Source: Acanthamoeba castellanii str. Neff (lineage: Eukaryota > Discosea > Longamoebia > Acanthamoebidae). From it: DNA of 64,000 nt. Position 1 is the first letter of the stretch. Each line of letters begins with the position of its first letter. Positions 1-13,365 of this stretch are shown piece after piece. The notes under the pieces are model-generated. The model made no database searches. It was given only the letters and a program-made list of their open reading frames with translations, and was not told the origin of the DNA. The translations under genes were made by a program, and so were the position numbers. The stretch covers positions 194,210 through 258,209 of the forward strand of contig NW_004457654.1 of NCBI RefSeq assembly GCF_000313135.1. The letters are read 5' to 3'.

Positions 1-1648
1 CAAGTCAGCGATGAGGTACGTCACCTCCATTGATTCATTGATTCGATTTTACGAGGTGGGGGGCAGTGCAGCCAGCATAGTGCCGAGGCCTTACGTTCGT
101 GGCCCTCTTGGCGGTGCAGGTGTGGAAGGAGCTTTGTCGCCGAGACTTTGGTACCCTGCTGGAGGCACACCGGCAGGCGCTACGCAGCAGCGCGGCCACC
201 TCGTCCAGCGGAGCTGAGCCGATGGATGAAGAAGACGGTGGCAAGAAAGAGCAGAAGGAGAAGGACCAGAATAAAGGAGCAGCACTGGAAGATGAAGAGG
301 ACGTGGAAGCGGGGTCTTCGTCCCTCTTCCGTAAGGTGCTGGTCACGGGCCTGGCCCTCAGGCTCGGTCGCGGCCTCGCGCAGAGAGGGAAAAAGGACCA
401 GGCAGACGACGACGACCAGCAGCAACCTCATCATCATCATCTTCATGTAGACGAGGAGAAGTCCTACAAGGAGCTCTACCGCACGTGGGCGTCCAGGGTG
501 CTGATCGTCTACCACGTCTACTCCAACGATCAAGCCGAGCAGGACGTGGAGCGCGTTCTTCGACTCGAAGGCATCGAAGGCAAGTACCACTCGCGTGTGC
601 GGTGTGTGCGGTGTGTCTCACGATCGGGCCTTCTTCCTACCTAGCGACGTCACTGGTGCGTACCAACGGCGGCGTGGTCGACAAGGCGGCAGAGAGCGCG
701 AGGCTCAAGGAGCAGCTCGCCAGTGCGCTCCCGCACCACAGCACCGTGCTGTACATTTCCAACGGCGGCGTGAGCAGCCAATTCCAGGCCACCATCGGTA
801 CATACAGCATTCACCGATCGCGGCGGCGGCAGTGGCGGCGCTGATGATGGTGGTGGTGTCGATGATCGAACAGGCGACGCGTTGGCGGACTTTGTCGAAC
901 GGGGCGGCGCAGTGCTCATCTTCCCCTTCGCCACGGCCACGGAGCGGCTGCTGGGCCGATGGGACGAACTGGTTCGTATGCCACACGCGACATGGCGAAG
1001 GGGAAGATTGATATCTCACCCTCTCTCTCACTCTCTCTCTACTCCTTCAACCACCCTCTGCAGGGCTGCAACCCCATGCTCTCCGAAGCGCAGACGTCGA
1101 TGCCCAGCTCGCTTCGTCGGCCGCCGCTCTGCCCAGACCATCCGCTGTTCAAGAATGTGGGCAACGTCACCGCCAGCTACCGCGGTACGCCCCCACTCTG
1201 CGCCCATCGGCGTCAATCCTTTGGCTCAAGGTCAACGCCGACTCTCGCCACACAGGCACGGGACTCCCGGCCCCCTCGGCGAAGGCGCTCGCCTACTACG
1301 AGGACGGCAACCTGTTCGCGGCCGAGTTGAATGTACGCTTAGCTGTCGCGCAGCACGCACAACGACAACTAATCAGTTAAACTTGGCGGAGGCCAGGTTG
1401 GTGCGGGTCTGGTGCTGGCGGTCAATTTGTTCCCTCCGTCGTGCCCGGAGGGGACCCAAGGTGGCAGGTACTGCGTTATTGTCGTTGTTGTTCGCAAGGC
1501 ACACAACTGCAGGCGCGCGCGGCTTTGCTCACGCGCGCACCGCACACGCAGGGACGGTGGATGGAGAGCGGAAGAGGGCAACGACGTGCCTCGGGTACTT
1601 CGCAATGCGGTCCGCTACGCCATGGCCACTCGGAAGAGAGGCGTGTGA
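1..1648 (+). CDS. F-box-like protein with a possible class-I amidotransferase-like fold (5' end outside window)
   Basis: The gene enters the window already in progress. An exon seems to end near base 18 (GATGAG|GTACGT), and the next opens near 121 with VWKELCRRDFGTLLEAHR, which resembles the end of an F-box. A low-complexity acidic/His stretch follows (about 200-450: DDDD, HHHH). Later exons read RVLIVYHVYSNDQAEQDVER, then ADFVERGGAVLIFPFA, HPLFKNVGNVTASYR, LAYYEDGNLFAAELN, GAGLVLAVNLFPPS and DVPRVLRNAVRYAM, ending at the TGA at 1646-1648. The order (nucleotide-like beta strand, ERGG-V-I loop, HPLF-NV, closing NAVRYA helix) is reminiscent of the ThuA/class-I glutamine amidotransferase fold. 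That is inference from pattern only, and I see no clear Cys-His-Glu triad. If the F-box is real the protein would be a substrate adaptor of an SCF ubiquitin ligase. Exon joins are approximate. Confidence 0.45.
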
Positions 1649-1811
1649 CCAAGATGAAGGAGGTGCTGGTTTGCTTGGCTTGGCTGTAGGAAATGCGGGA
1701 AGTAGTATGTAAGGAGTAAAATGGTAATGTATTTTGATACTCAACAGAGGTAATGTAAAACGACATTGATCGTAAGGGAGTCTCTGAGACTCTTTGCCTG
1801 CACTAGAAGGC

Positions 1812-4586
1812 CTAGTGGGCATGACCCTCTTCTTCCTCTTCTTCATGATCACCATCATCGTCATCATGGCCGTCGTCTTCTCCATGGTCGTCCTCTTCCT
1901 CGTCCTCATGGGTGTGGCCGTCAGTGTAGTGGCCGTTGTGTCCGCCGGGGGGCGGAGGAGGCGGGGAGCCGTCCCTGGGCAGCACCACGAGCGGGCGCAT
2001 CATGTCGTGGTCCTCGTGTTCCAGCATGTGGCAGTGCCACACGAACCACCCCACATATTTCTGCGGTGGCCGCCGACGGTGAGAAGAAAAAGGAGAAGAG
2101 CAAGAGTGACGAAGCAAAGAGGAGGAGGAAGAAGGCGCGTACAGGGAAGTTGACGAGGATGGTGGTTACGTCGCCAGGGTTAGATCTCACCGTATCCTTC
2201 CACCCTTGCTCGTTGAGATCCGGCAGTCTTTGTGTGTGGTGTGGTGTGTGTGTGTGTGGCGTGTGTGGTAAGCGGAGGGCCAGAGGCGCTCTGGGGAGGG
2301 GCGCGGCGGTACCTGGGCTCGCCGAGGTACTGAGGCTCCTCGCCCTTGACGAAGGAGGTGATGTTGAAGGCGCGGCGCTGAAGCACGCGGAACTGGACCA
2401 GGTGGAGGTGGATGGGATGCGTGAGCGGTGTGAGGTTGATCAGGTTCCACACCTCGGTCGAGTCCACCAGAGGCGTCTCCGTCGGCTCGTCGTGGAACTG
2501 CAGCCCGTTCAGGAGGAACATAACCGCCGCCGCTGCATAGCAACCAACCAACGCACCCATTGGGTGAGTTTTAAACCCCCAGCCAATCCGAAACTCGGCT
2601 GAATGGGGGGGGGAAGCGTACTGGTGCTGTTGGGGGTGCGGACCAGCTCCATGGGCAGATCCCTGACCTTCTCCACCAGCCCGTCGGGCAGGTCGTCGAG
2701 CTTGGGCAGCGGCGGCAGGTGGGCCACGCCGCGCAGCGACGGGATGCAGTAGGGCCTCTTCGCCCCTTTAATCGTGTGAGGCCAACACCAAGCACATGAC
2801 CACCATCACCATCATCAACCACCAGCCACCCTCCATTGACGATAACAACCATCAACGGCCACAAGGCGAGATGAGAAGGGGCAGTACCCTTGTCCTGGCG
2901 CACTCTGAACTGCATGACCTCACGGAAGCCCTCGACAGCGTCGCCGCCTGAGGAGGCGCAGAACACGCGGATGAGTCATAGGAAGGTGTTGGGTGGGAAG
3001 GGAGGGCAAGGACATACCGGGCAAGCCGTTGAAGGGCACGGGGGCCGAATTGCGAAGGGTGATGGTCTCGCCCTCGTAGCCGTAGAAGTCGATGATCACA
3101 TCGGCCCGCTCGGCCGGTCCCATCGTGAGCTGCTTCACCCGCACGGGCTCGTTGAAGAAACCGCCATCGCTACCGATCTGCCAAAGAAAGGAAAGGAATG
3201 TGAGGCATGTGAAGGGGGGAGGGCGCAACGTGGAGTGGGGGGCGGTTGGAGGGGGGGCTGGGTCCAGACCTGCCAGAAGGTGGGGCCGTCGGGGAGGGTG
3301 AGGCGGAGGAAGCGCGAGTTGCAGCCGTTGAGGAAACGGAACCGATAGGCGCGCGCCTTGACCTCGAAGTAGGGGTAGGCCTTGCCGTTCACCACCGGCA
3401 CGTCGCCGTCGAACGCGCCCCACTCGAACGGGTAGAACGGCTGTACAAGGGCACAGTGTCGGTCATCGTAAGCGCGTGTGCGTGTGAGGTGGTGCGTGTG
3501 CGGTGGTCGACAGACGAACCATGCCGTCGGTCGACGGCAGGATCTTATCCTGGATGATGAGCGGCATCTCGTAGCGGCCCTTGGGCAGCCCCAGCTCATG
3601 TTCGTCTTCGTCCCTCAGCAGATAGAAGCCTGTGTGTGTGGCCATGAGTGTGGAGGAGATGAACGATTGCGAACGCTTGAACCCAACACCACTGCAGTGA
3701 TCGACATGCGATGAAGACTGAGGGAATCGAAGCTGCGTACCAGCAAGGCCGGCGTAGACGTTGACGCGCGTCCGAGTCATGACGTGGTCGTGGTACCACA
3801 TGGTGAGCGGCAGCTGCTCGTTGGTGTAGTGGTACTGGATCTTCTGGCCGCGGGTGATCCAGTCCATCGAAAAGCCGTCGTCCTTGGGGTCGATCAGAGC
3901 GCCGTGCAGATGCACCACTCCCGCCGAATCGGGCGGGTTCTCCATATGCACTGCCGTTGCACGCCGTCATCAGATATCGTGTGCGCGTGCGGTGCGCTCG
4001 CGTGTGTCATGTATGTCGTGGTGTGCGTGTGATGTGCGTGTGCGTGGGCGACGTACTTCCTTCCATCTCGAGAGGCTCGGTGGGCAGGATGTGCTTCTCG
4101 GGGAGCGAGTTGCGCCAGGTGACGTGGACGGGACGATTCACGACGGCCTCGAACGTGCCACCCGGGTAGGTCCCACCGTAGCCATAGATCTGTGAGCGCT
4201 CAGGTTACTACGGCGCCGACACAGAACACGACAGGTGAGAGAGCAGCAGGGGCGGAGCGTACGTCGACGACGGGCAGGCTCGGGTGGAACTGGTGCTTGA
4301 CCACGCCCATGGTGATGTCGTAGTGGTCGCCGTCGCAGGTCTGCTTCACGGGCTCGAAGACGTGCGGCTTGGGCAGCGGCTGAGCCCAGCGGGTCAGATT
4401 CAGCGACGTAGGAAGCTGAGCCATCTGCGCTCGCACAAAAAAGAGAGCAGTATGTCGTGAGGTGTTGCCATCATATAGCATCAGCGACAACATGTGGAGT
4501 GTGAACTGGTGGCGGGCGTGTACCGCACACATGGCGCAGAAGAGCATGCCGACGGAGAGGATTGCCAGGATCCGGGCTGGCTTCAT
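1812..4586 (-). CDS. Secreted CotA-like multicopper oxidase
   Basis: About ten exons encode a laccase/bilirubin-oxidase type enzyme that oxidises phenolic or metal substrates and reduces O2 to water. The start is the ATG at 4586: MKPARILAILSVGMLFCAMC is a signal peptide, and the first intron follows it at once. Copper-site motifs are all visible in the family order: HLHGA (near 3915), WYHDH (near 3790), HPIHLHL (near 2410) and HCHMLEHEDHDMM (near 2035). The last supplies the T1 His, Cys and axial Met. Context such as RFRFLNGCNSRFLRL and GPAERADVIIDF matches the CotA branch rather than plant laccases. The protein ends in an unusual tail of about 60 residues, PPPPPP followed by His/Asp/Glu runs, which may bind metal. 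It converges with the F-box-like gene, leaving about 160 bases between stops. Family call is firm; substrate unknown. Confidence 0.9.
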
Positions 4587-5204
4587 GACGATGACGATGA
4601 TGGCCAGAGAGCCTGTTGCTGAGCTGGTGGTTGGTGTTCCTGGCTCGAGTAGCTGGTGATGATAAGATGGAGAGGCGGGCGCCGGCTTTTTGATCCTGTC
4701 CCTCGCCAATCAGACATCAAGTCACGAGCCAGAGCGAGGCATAGCCATGGCCAGCTCTCCCTCGCGACAGTCCCTCGTGTTTTTTTGGGGCAGCAGAGCC
4801 TGTCCTGCTGGCGGACCGGTTATATGCACAAAAGCCGCGCCTAGAGCGCCCACAACACAGCACACCCCCAATTGTGCACTGGCGGACCTCAAGGCCTGGA
4901 ACGGGGCCGATACTTAGAGTGCCACCACTGCACCATACAGCACACCCTCAAATACGTCCCCGGTGTTGGCCAAGAGGTTGTGGGAACAGATAAAAGAAAA
5001 AAAAGAAAAGAAAAGAAAAGAAAAATAGACCGGTCCCATAGAGTGCCTGGCAAAACTGAACAGATTTGAAAAAGAAGACAGTTCAACTTTGTGACTTGCT
5101 TCACAAAGTTTGTGTACAGGCCAAGGGAGGTGGAGAGTGGAGAGTGACACCAAAAAAAGGTTTATGCATGAGAAAGGTGAGAGAAGAGGAGGAAGGAGTT
5201 CTGC
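4587..5204. other. Intergenic region: 5' flank of the oxidase and 3' flank of the Roco gene
   Basis: No gene was recognised in these 618 bases. They hold a polypurine tract at about 4997-5031 made of repeated AAAAG, and a GGTTATATG element near 4818 that reads CATATAACC toward the oxidase start. The TATA-like element is about 230 bases upstream of the ATG, so its role is only a guess. Confidence 0.5.
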
Positions 5205-8200
5205 TCACTTCCAGATGCACACAGTACAGTCCTTTCCGCCGCTCCACACGTACGTGTGCGGCTGTATCTCGCCGGTGACGATGTCGACGTCCTGCACGGG
5301 CACCTGGACCAGGCCCAGGATGCTGTCCTGGTGCTCCCGCGACAGGTTCTTCATGAACTGGTGCGCCTGCATTACGTAGAAAGAGCAGAAGAGAAGAAGA
5401 GTCAATTCACCCGCAACTAACGACCAGACTGAGAGGGGAGGAGGGGAATGCACATACCTGCACGTCCCACAAGAAGATTTGTTTGTCCCATCCGCAGCTC
5501 CACACGCTCGTGCCGTTTGTACAAAAGTTGACCACCTCGCCGTTGTGGCCCTCGAGCGTAGCCACGCAATCGCCGCCCCTCTGAGTGTTGCAACACACAA
5601 CGCAACGCAGCAGCGGTCAGCACCTGCGCGTCCAGACACGCGACGAAACGCTTCACGCAAAGGGAAACGGGGGAGCACACACCTCTTGCGGGTTCCAGAC
5701 TTTGATGAGTGTGTTCGTCGAGCCCGACCAGATCTCCTTGCCGACGGTGATCATGGTCTTCACCTCGCCCTTGAAGTCCAGATAGCCCTTGCACACTTGG
5801 GTCTGTGGTGGTGCCGCCGCCGCCACCGCACCAACAACAAGCAGCCGACCGTCAGTCATCAACGTTCGACGAGCAACGAGGCCTGTGACTGCTCTTGAGG
5901 CCGAAGTGGGGGCGTACATAGGGATCGAAGCAGAGGATGATGGGGTCGGAGGCCACCCAGACGTGGTTGGAGTGGTAGACCATGGCGAGGGGCACGGGCA
6001 TCGTCAGCAGGCCGGGCAGCTGCGGCGGCGGGCTGAGCTTGAACGTCTTCTTCAGCTTCTTGTTCACCGAGTCCCACACATGGATGCAGCCGGTCTCGAA
6101 CAGTCGCGAGGTCGACTTTTTGTTGATCTCCCTCGTGCCACCCCACACGTGCGAATGAGCCTGTACCACAAACGCACACGCACACACGACACGCACGGCA
6201 CACACGACACACGCGACCAGACACACAAAGAAATCAGCTTTGAAACGTCGGCCGCGAAGGGCGATCGAGTGGTGGTGGACCATACCTTGGTGTCGCCTCT
6301 GGGTCCGGGGATCTCGATGAGGCAGTAGACCTGGTCCTGCGTGCGCGCGTCGGCCAGGTACTCGCCCTCGCTGCTCCACACCTTGACGTAGTTGCCCAGG
6401 GCGCACGACCAGACCTCCTTGTTGGACACCACCAGCAGCTTCGTAACGGACTTGTCGTGCATTTGGATTTCCTTGACCAGCGAGCCCGACTGTGTGGTTT
6501 GCAATATGCGGTCGCCAGCGTACGATTGAGGTCAGCGACACACTGAATAGAGACGAAGCCGGGAAGAGGGAGGCCGTACGCGAGCGTCCCATATCTGGGC
6601 CTTGCCATCTGCGGTGGCGGTCCACACGCGACCGGCCAGGAAGACCATGGTCGTGATCGCGGCCGACACCGGCGGCAACGACTTGAAGTAGGTGCTGCCC
6701 TGCACCTCGTACTCCCGCACGGGTCTGGTTGTGCGCGAGTGATATTTTAAGTACGGAGTGGCAGGGGCAGTGGGATGGGGGAGGGAGGAGCAGTGAGCGT
6801 ACGCCTCGGCCTCGGACTCGGGGGCGGCCGCCGAGGGCGTGCCGGCGTCGGCGACGGCTGACGGGCGAGAGGTGATGTCCGAGCTGTAGGTCGACGCCGA
6901 CGCAAACGCGGACGAGGGCAGGGTCGGCTGCGGCCCGCGCGGGAGGCCATGCTGCCCAGCCACGAGCGCTGGTCGAAGCGGGTCGACGACTGAGGCAAGA
7001 GAGAGAGAGAGAGAGACGCGGTGTCAATACAACGATAATCGATAGCCATGGCGGAGGAGTGCGGAATTGGGCCGCGGCAGCGCAGCGCACCTTTGCCGGC
7101 CTTGTTGGGCATGATGGTCTGGATGGATCGGGGCGGCTCGCGCTCCTTGCCCTTGTCGAGCGCGGCCAGCGAGTTCTTGGCCGGTGGCGTGACCACCGAG
7201 GCCAGCGGCCGCGCGGCCTGTCGGTACTTCATCGAGGGCATCGAGTGCGTCACTCGCGCCGGCTCGGCGATCGGCGCCGCCGTCGTTTCCGCTTCTAAAG
7301 ACGGAAATAAGAATAATCATCAGAATAATCAGCGGAGGTTAGTGGGCATTTAAACAAAGGGAGGGAGCGGAGTGGGGCTCACCGGTGATGGTGGGGATCT
7401 CCATGACGGGCAGCGTGGCCTTGGTCGCGGGGAGGCGGTTGTGGATCATGTTGTCCAGCTCCACGCACACCTCGGTGAACGACGGACGCTCGGCCGCAGT
7501 GCCCGCCCAGCAGCGCTCGATCAGCGAAGCGAACTCCGGGCACGTCTTGAAGACGTCGTCTGCGGTGGTGATGAGAACCGCGCGGTCAGAGGTGAGACAC
7601 AACAACATGGGAGGGAGGGGGAGGAGGGGTTTACCAGGGATCTTGGGTCGCTCGCCGTTGAGGACGGCGTCTTCGATGGCCGAGAGGAAGGTGATGTGGC
7701 CGAGGAAGTCCTCTCGCGCCACGAGCTCCCACAGCATGACACCGTAGGAGTAGACGTCCACCTTTTCGTCGTAGCCCTCTTTCCGCATCAACTCCGGCGC
7801 CAGCCACACCGGGTTGTCGACGGCCTTGGAACCTGCAATTGCATCCACCACCGCCACCACCATGTCAGCGTTGTCATTGTTTCGAAAGAGCGCGTTTTGT
7901 TCTTAGAGTCCAAAAGGCGTTGCTACGTACTCAGTTGGGGCGCCAACATGAGTGATCGCGAGAGACCGAAATCGGCCACCTTGGCCACCAGCGAGGGGTA
8001 CCCGGCATCCGTTTGTTGGATGGTCAGCTAATGTGCGCACAGCCACACACAAAACAGGGAAACCGAGGTCAGTTGTGAACACCAGGCAAAGGCGGGCGGG
8101 GGAGAGGGAGGGTGCCGCAAGCGTACCAGGACGTTGGGGCTCTTCAAATCTCTGTGGATGAGGGCCGGCTGGAAGTTGTGCATGAAGCGCATGCCCTGGG

Positions 8201-11200
8201 CCATGTCCATGGCGAGCTTGAGCACCACGGCCCAGTTCATCTCTTTCTCCTGGAGACCCAGGCGTGATTGACGGACCGGCGCGAGGTGAGCGACATGGCC
8301 ACCACCTCACACACGCTGCAGCAGCACTTGGGACGGTTGCAAGAGGAGGAGGGGCACCTTGTCGTGGATGAAGTCATAGAGCGACCCGAGCGCACAGAAC
8401 TCGAGGAGCATGCAGAACGGGCTCAGGCACAGACCGCGAACGCCCATAATGTTGGGGTGCACCATGTCACTGCGAGATAGACCACAAATCGAACGAGCGA
8501 GCGAGGCGATCAGTTGGTCGTGTGGCGTGCGTGCGTGCGTGAGTGCGTGCGCTCAAACCAGCGGGACTTGGCTGGCACCATTGAGAGGGGGGTGTACCTC
8601 ATGAGAAGGACTTCGGCCCTGAACTCCTTGAACACGTCGAGAGGGTTGACGGCGTCTTCAAACTCGAAGCCCAGCGACTCCACCGTGCTGCTCGTGTCGA
8701 GCGTGAGCTGCTTGAGCGCGATGATCTCGCCGTTCCACACGGCCTTGTAGACCTTGGCGAAGCCTCCCTCGCCGATCTGCTTGATGACCTGGATGTCCTT
8801 GTACTCGACCCGCGCGCCGTTGAACTCCGAGAGCGCCACGTCGGGCGCCAGGGCAGAGACCAGCACGTCCTTGATGCCGCGGCACTTGACGTGGCTCTGG
8901 TTGGCCGAGACCGCCTGCTCGACCAGCGGCAGCGGGAACTGGTAGGGGTCGGGGCTTTGCTCTGTACACGGCGGGGAGGGGAACGAAAGAGGAAACGATC
9001 GTCAGCGAGTGTACCGAGATTGCGGTGCAAGCGCGCCGGGCTGATCGCACCTTTGACGCAGTGGACGCAAGGCACGGTGGCCTCGAACTTGACGCGCAGC
9101 CAATCGAGCACCAGGGTGTCGATGTTCTGCACGAGGCGGGTGAGGTGCCTGGCCGGCTTGGGACCGCGCACCCACAGCTCGAGGCACCAGGGCATGGTCT
9201 TGTGCCGAGAATTCTTGCGGATGCTGAGCTTGACGCGCTCCGTCTCCTTCGCCAGCACGATGCCTGGCACAGCCAATGAATTCAATCATGAGTAGGGCGC
9301 TTATGAGAGCGGGAGGGTATGAGATGCGGGAGGGTGTGGTACCCTGCTTCCAGTAGAGCAAAGGCATGAACGATTGCGAGACCAGGAATCGAACGATGAG
9401 GCGAGAGAAAAAGCCCAGAGGCACGAACTCGAAGTTGTACACTCGCCCCGCCTGAAGATCGAACATGATCAGTGAACTAAAATTATAAATAACAAACTAA
9501 AACAATAACAATATGCGTAATAATAAATAACACTAAACAACAATAGCATAATAATAATAGAATTGCAGCATACCTGGGGGATGTTCTCGAATTCGGGCCA
9601 GTGCCGACTGAAAAGCGTCTCCTCGGGCGTTCGGTCGGGCAGGAGACACGGGATGAGGATCTTGTCGCTGCCATCCATGTTGAGTCTGCACATGACCTGG
9701 AACTTCTCCAGCATGGCCACCAGCTACACAGTGCGCAGAGAAGAGGAAGGACCCACTCGGTTGGTATCAAGCAGATAGGGGCGCGCAAGTAGGGCCAAAC
9801 AAAGTATACCTTGGAATGGAGGTGGGTAGGGTGAGTGGGCGGCTTCCACAGCTGGGGCAGGTCGGAGTAGTTCAGAACTCCATCCTGGAGTGACGGGGGG
9901 AAAAACACGACGCCCATCAAGGTTCAGTGACTGCTGTGAATAGAACAATGACTGTGGATGCAGCGACACGGTGGTGTCGCACCTTGATGAAGCCAAACTT
10001 GAGCGAAACCACGGTTGCGAAGGTCTTGGTGATCCACTGCGGGTCGACGATGACGACGTCCTGCAGCTCCTTGTCGTTGAACCACAGCAGCGAACCCTGC
10101 ACCATCGAGGAAAAAACATGCACACACGTGTGGTTGAGCACCGAATTCGATTTGCCGGAGACGGCGCAGCGTCGCGGCGTGAATGGGAAGCGGTTGTTGG
10201 CGCACCAAGTCGTTGAGGAACTTGGTGGCCGTTGTGATGGAGTCCTCGGGGATCTTGGCCTCAAGCGCCATCCGCTTGTAGTCGTACCACGGGAGCAGGG
10301 GCGGGTTGAGCGTTTGTTGGGCGCCTATAGAGTGTGTAAAAGAATGGATCGACAGGTCAACTAACGTATACTTCGCGGCGAGAGGCTGAGAGGGGCAGCC
10401 GCGGTACCGCCGATCTTCTCTTCCAGACTGAGGAAGACGAGCGGGATCGTGTCGGGCATGTAAGGCTGCCCCAGCGCAAGGTCCATGATCTTGTTCTTGA
10501 GCTCCATCAATCCCTGCGTCATCGGGTGAGTCGTGAGGTGAGATTCCGCGAAAATGTTTGATTATAACTTGTATGGCCGAGTCTCACCTTTTGGGTTTCG
10601 TTGGAGATGGCGAAGTGGGCCTGGATCTGGAGCTTGAAGAGGTTGCCATACTTGCGCTTGATCGAGTCGAAGTAGTGGTCCACGTACTCCTTCGTGCAGG
10701 CCTTGTCCTCGGCGTGCGTTCCCACCAGGATCACAGGTGCATTCTCTGCAAAAGAAACACGGAGGACAAGTGAGCCAAGGAAGAGAGAGTGGTTGGAGAA
10801 TGGGTGGGTGGATGAGGAGCCTGTCGAACCTGTCCGGGAGCCGATCGACTGCAACCAGTACTCGATCTGGGATTCCTCTTCCGACTCCAGGAGGTTGAAG
10901 ATGAGGAGGTAGATGGCACGCGTGGAAAGGAAGAACCCATGGGTGGCGTAGTACACTTCCTGCTCGTCGCGAAAGAGAGGAGAAAAGTGGTGAGTGGCGA
11001 TACGCAGAATGACGGTCTAGGCCGCCTTGAACGGAAAGCGCCGACGGACAACGTACCTGACCAGCAAAGTCCCAGCACGAAAAGTTGATCGACTTGTCCT
11101 TGTACTTGTCCTGGTTCGGGTGCTTGACGTTCCACATGCGGATGTCGATACCTGGGTTTTTTGTGATTTTTGTGATGTGTGGGAGAATGGTATCCAATTA

Positions 11201-13365
11201 ATGAGATCCCGGTGGGCTTTGTGTTGCGGGGTAACGTGTTTGATGTGTGGTGGCGGGTACCGTCGGTGGCGAGGTTCGTCTTCCTGGCGCGCGGCTGGAC
11301 GGCCGCGACGGTGCCCGACGTGGTGCCCAGGGCCTTCTCCTCCTTGGTCGTCTTCGCCAAATTGCCCATAAGGGTGGTCTTGCCCACGTTGCCTGTCGTA
11401 GTGCGGCCAATGGGTGAGCAAAGCCTGCCAGAACCCGACGCACAGAGCGAGAGAGAGAAGGAGAGTGAGGGGCGCGTTACCATTGCCGACGAACATGAGC
11501 TTCATGCGGAAGACCTCCTCGGAGCCCTCGTTCTGGAGTTTGATGAACTTGAGCGTTTCGTAGCCGCCTTGGTTGATGATGCTCTTGAAGTGCGAGCCCA
11601 TGCAGCTCATCAGCGAGAGCGGGTTGTCGCGGATATCCAGGAACTCGAGAGCCTGCATACCACCGAGCGAGAACCTGACAGACGCTCACGCACACCACGC
11701 GTCGTCAACTTCGGGCTCTTGCGGCAGCGCTGGCGCACGTGTAGTAAGAGGGCCTTTACCGAGGAATGTTGTCGAGCCTGTTCGCGGCCAGGAGCAACCT
11801 TCGAAGCCGAGGCAAGTTGGCGATGGCCAGCGGGATCTCGACGAGCGAGTTGCGGCACAGGTCCAGCACCTCCAGGCTGGGCAGCTCGCCGATCTCCACG
11901 GGTATCCTGGTGATGTTGTTCTCCTGGAGGTTCAGCTCTTCGAGCCGCTTGAGCGTGCCGATCTCCTTGGGGATCTCGCGCAGTCGGTTCTTGGAGAGAT
12001 CGATCTTCCGCAGCCCCGGGAACCGATCGATGATGTGCGTGTTGATGTAGCACTGCTCGCGCATCGGCAGCTCCAGTCGGTCCGACTTGCCCGCCAGCAA
12101 CTAGAGAGCCACAGCCACAGTGTGACGCCCACCGCCCAGGGGTTGTGAGTGGTCGTGTATGTGTGTTTCGAATGCATAGGAACTGTGTGCGTGTGCCACG
12201 CAAAGGGCGGGTACCAGCTGGAAGCCCTCGTTGGACTCGAGAATTTGATCGATCTCCTCTCGCATGCCGGGAGTAATGGCATCGAGCTGTGCATCGCCCA
12301 GGCCCAGCGCCCCGAGCTCGATGGTCTGAAGTCATGTCGCGCACAACGCGATGAGAAAGGTGAGCGCTTTCTTGTGCACGACACGGTGCTGCTTTCTCTG
12401 CTCGGAGGAGGTGGAGGCGAGGAGGGTTTGGTACCTCTTCCTCCATGAAGAGCTCGGTGATGAAGACGTTGTTGTTGAGGCAGTTGATCATGTGCCGTGT
12501 GCCCTTGCGCGTCAGGCCGTTGAAGGAGATGTCGAACGAGTGGATGGTCTTGTTCTTCTCCAACATACGGGCGAGGTGCACGACGCCTGTGACAAGGACG
12601 CCCATGATGAGGGATTAAATAACAAAGATATAGAAATAAAATAAAAAAGGATAATAGTAATAATAAAATGCAATAAATGGCTGTGGCTGGCGTACCGTCG
12701 TCGCCGATGAGATTGTGGCTCAAATTGAGCATCTTTACGGTTCGGTTCTCCATGAGCACCTCGGCCAGGTCCTCGGCGGCCCATTTGTCGAGGTAGTGAT
12801 TCTGGAGGTCCAATTCGGTGTCTTGCTTGTTGTTCTGCCGCAAGTTGTCCAAGATGATCTGGAATTCCTTCTCCTTGAACTTGGCTGGCCTGCGGCCCTT
12901 CTTCGCCTGCACCTTGCCCAGCGCCCCGCTCGTGCCCGACTTGGTGCGCGTCAGCTTGGGGGTGCCGCCCCCCTGCCCATTGACCGCGCTACGTTTGTCC
13001 ACGCTCGATTGCGACGACCCGAGGCCGCCTCGTGGCGATTCGACGCCTCCATCGCTCATGGAGAGGTTCGAGCCCTGCCTCGAGATTGTGTGCGCATCGA
13101 GGCTGTCCTTCACCGATTTGCGCTTTTCGACGGCGCTGTGGTCGCCTGACTTCTTGGCCTCCTTCTCCTCCTTCTCTCGTCGCTTCTTGGCCTCCTTCTC
13201 CTCCTTGGCCTTCTTCTTCAGCTCCTCTTTCTTCCGCTTCTCCTCTTCCTTCTTCCTCTTCTCATCTTCCTTCTGCTTCTGCTTGAGCGCCTTCTTCTCC
13301 TCCTTCGTCAGCTTACGATTATCCTTCGAAGGCAGGCCATCGATCGGATTGCTATTGCTGTACAT
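5205..13365 (-). CDS. Roco family protein kinase (LRR-Roc-COR-TKL kinase-WD40)
   Basis: A multi-exon gene for a protein of roughly 1,750 residues, with the full Dictyostelium-type Roco architecture (relatives of LRRK2). The start ATG at 13365 opens a Lys/Glu-rich coiled-coil N-terminus (13320-13130), then LRRs (12760-11600). The Roc GTPase has the P-loop GNGNVGKTTLMGN split by an intron near 11480, DFAGQE (near 10950) and VGTHAED (near 10720). COR spans about 10320-9060. The TKL kinase has GEGGFAKVY (near 8780), the ALKQL lysine (near 8720), HRDLKSPNVL (near 8140), ADFGLS (near 7970) and NPVWLAPE (near 7810), so it looks catalytically complete. WD40 blades run from about 6700 to the stop at 5205 (VWSCGWDKQIFLWDV, VWSGGKDCTVCIWK). 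The DFG is the Roco form, unlike the DYG of LRRK2. Roc-COR dimers control kinase output in this family. Its 5' neighbour on the same strand is an LRR-PP2C phosphatase. Confidence 0.93.
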
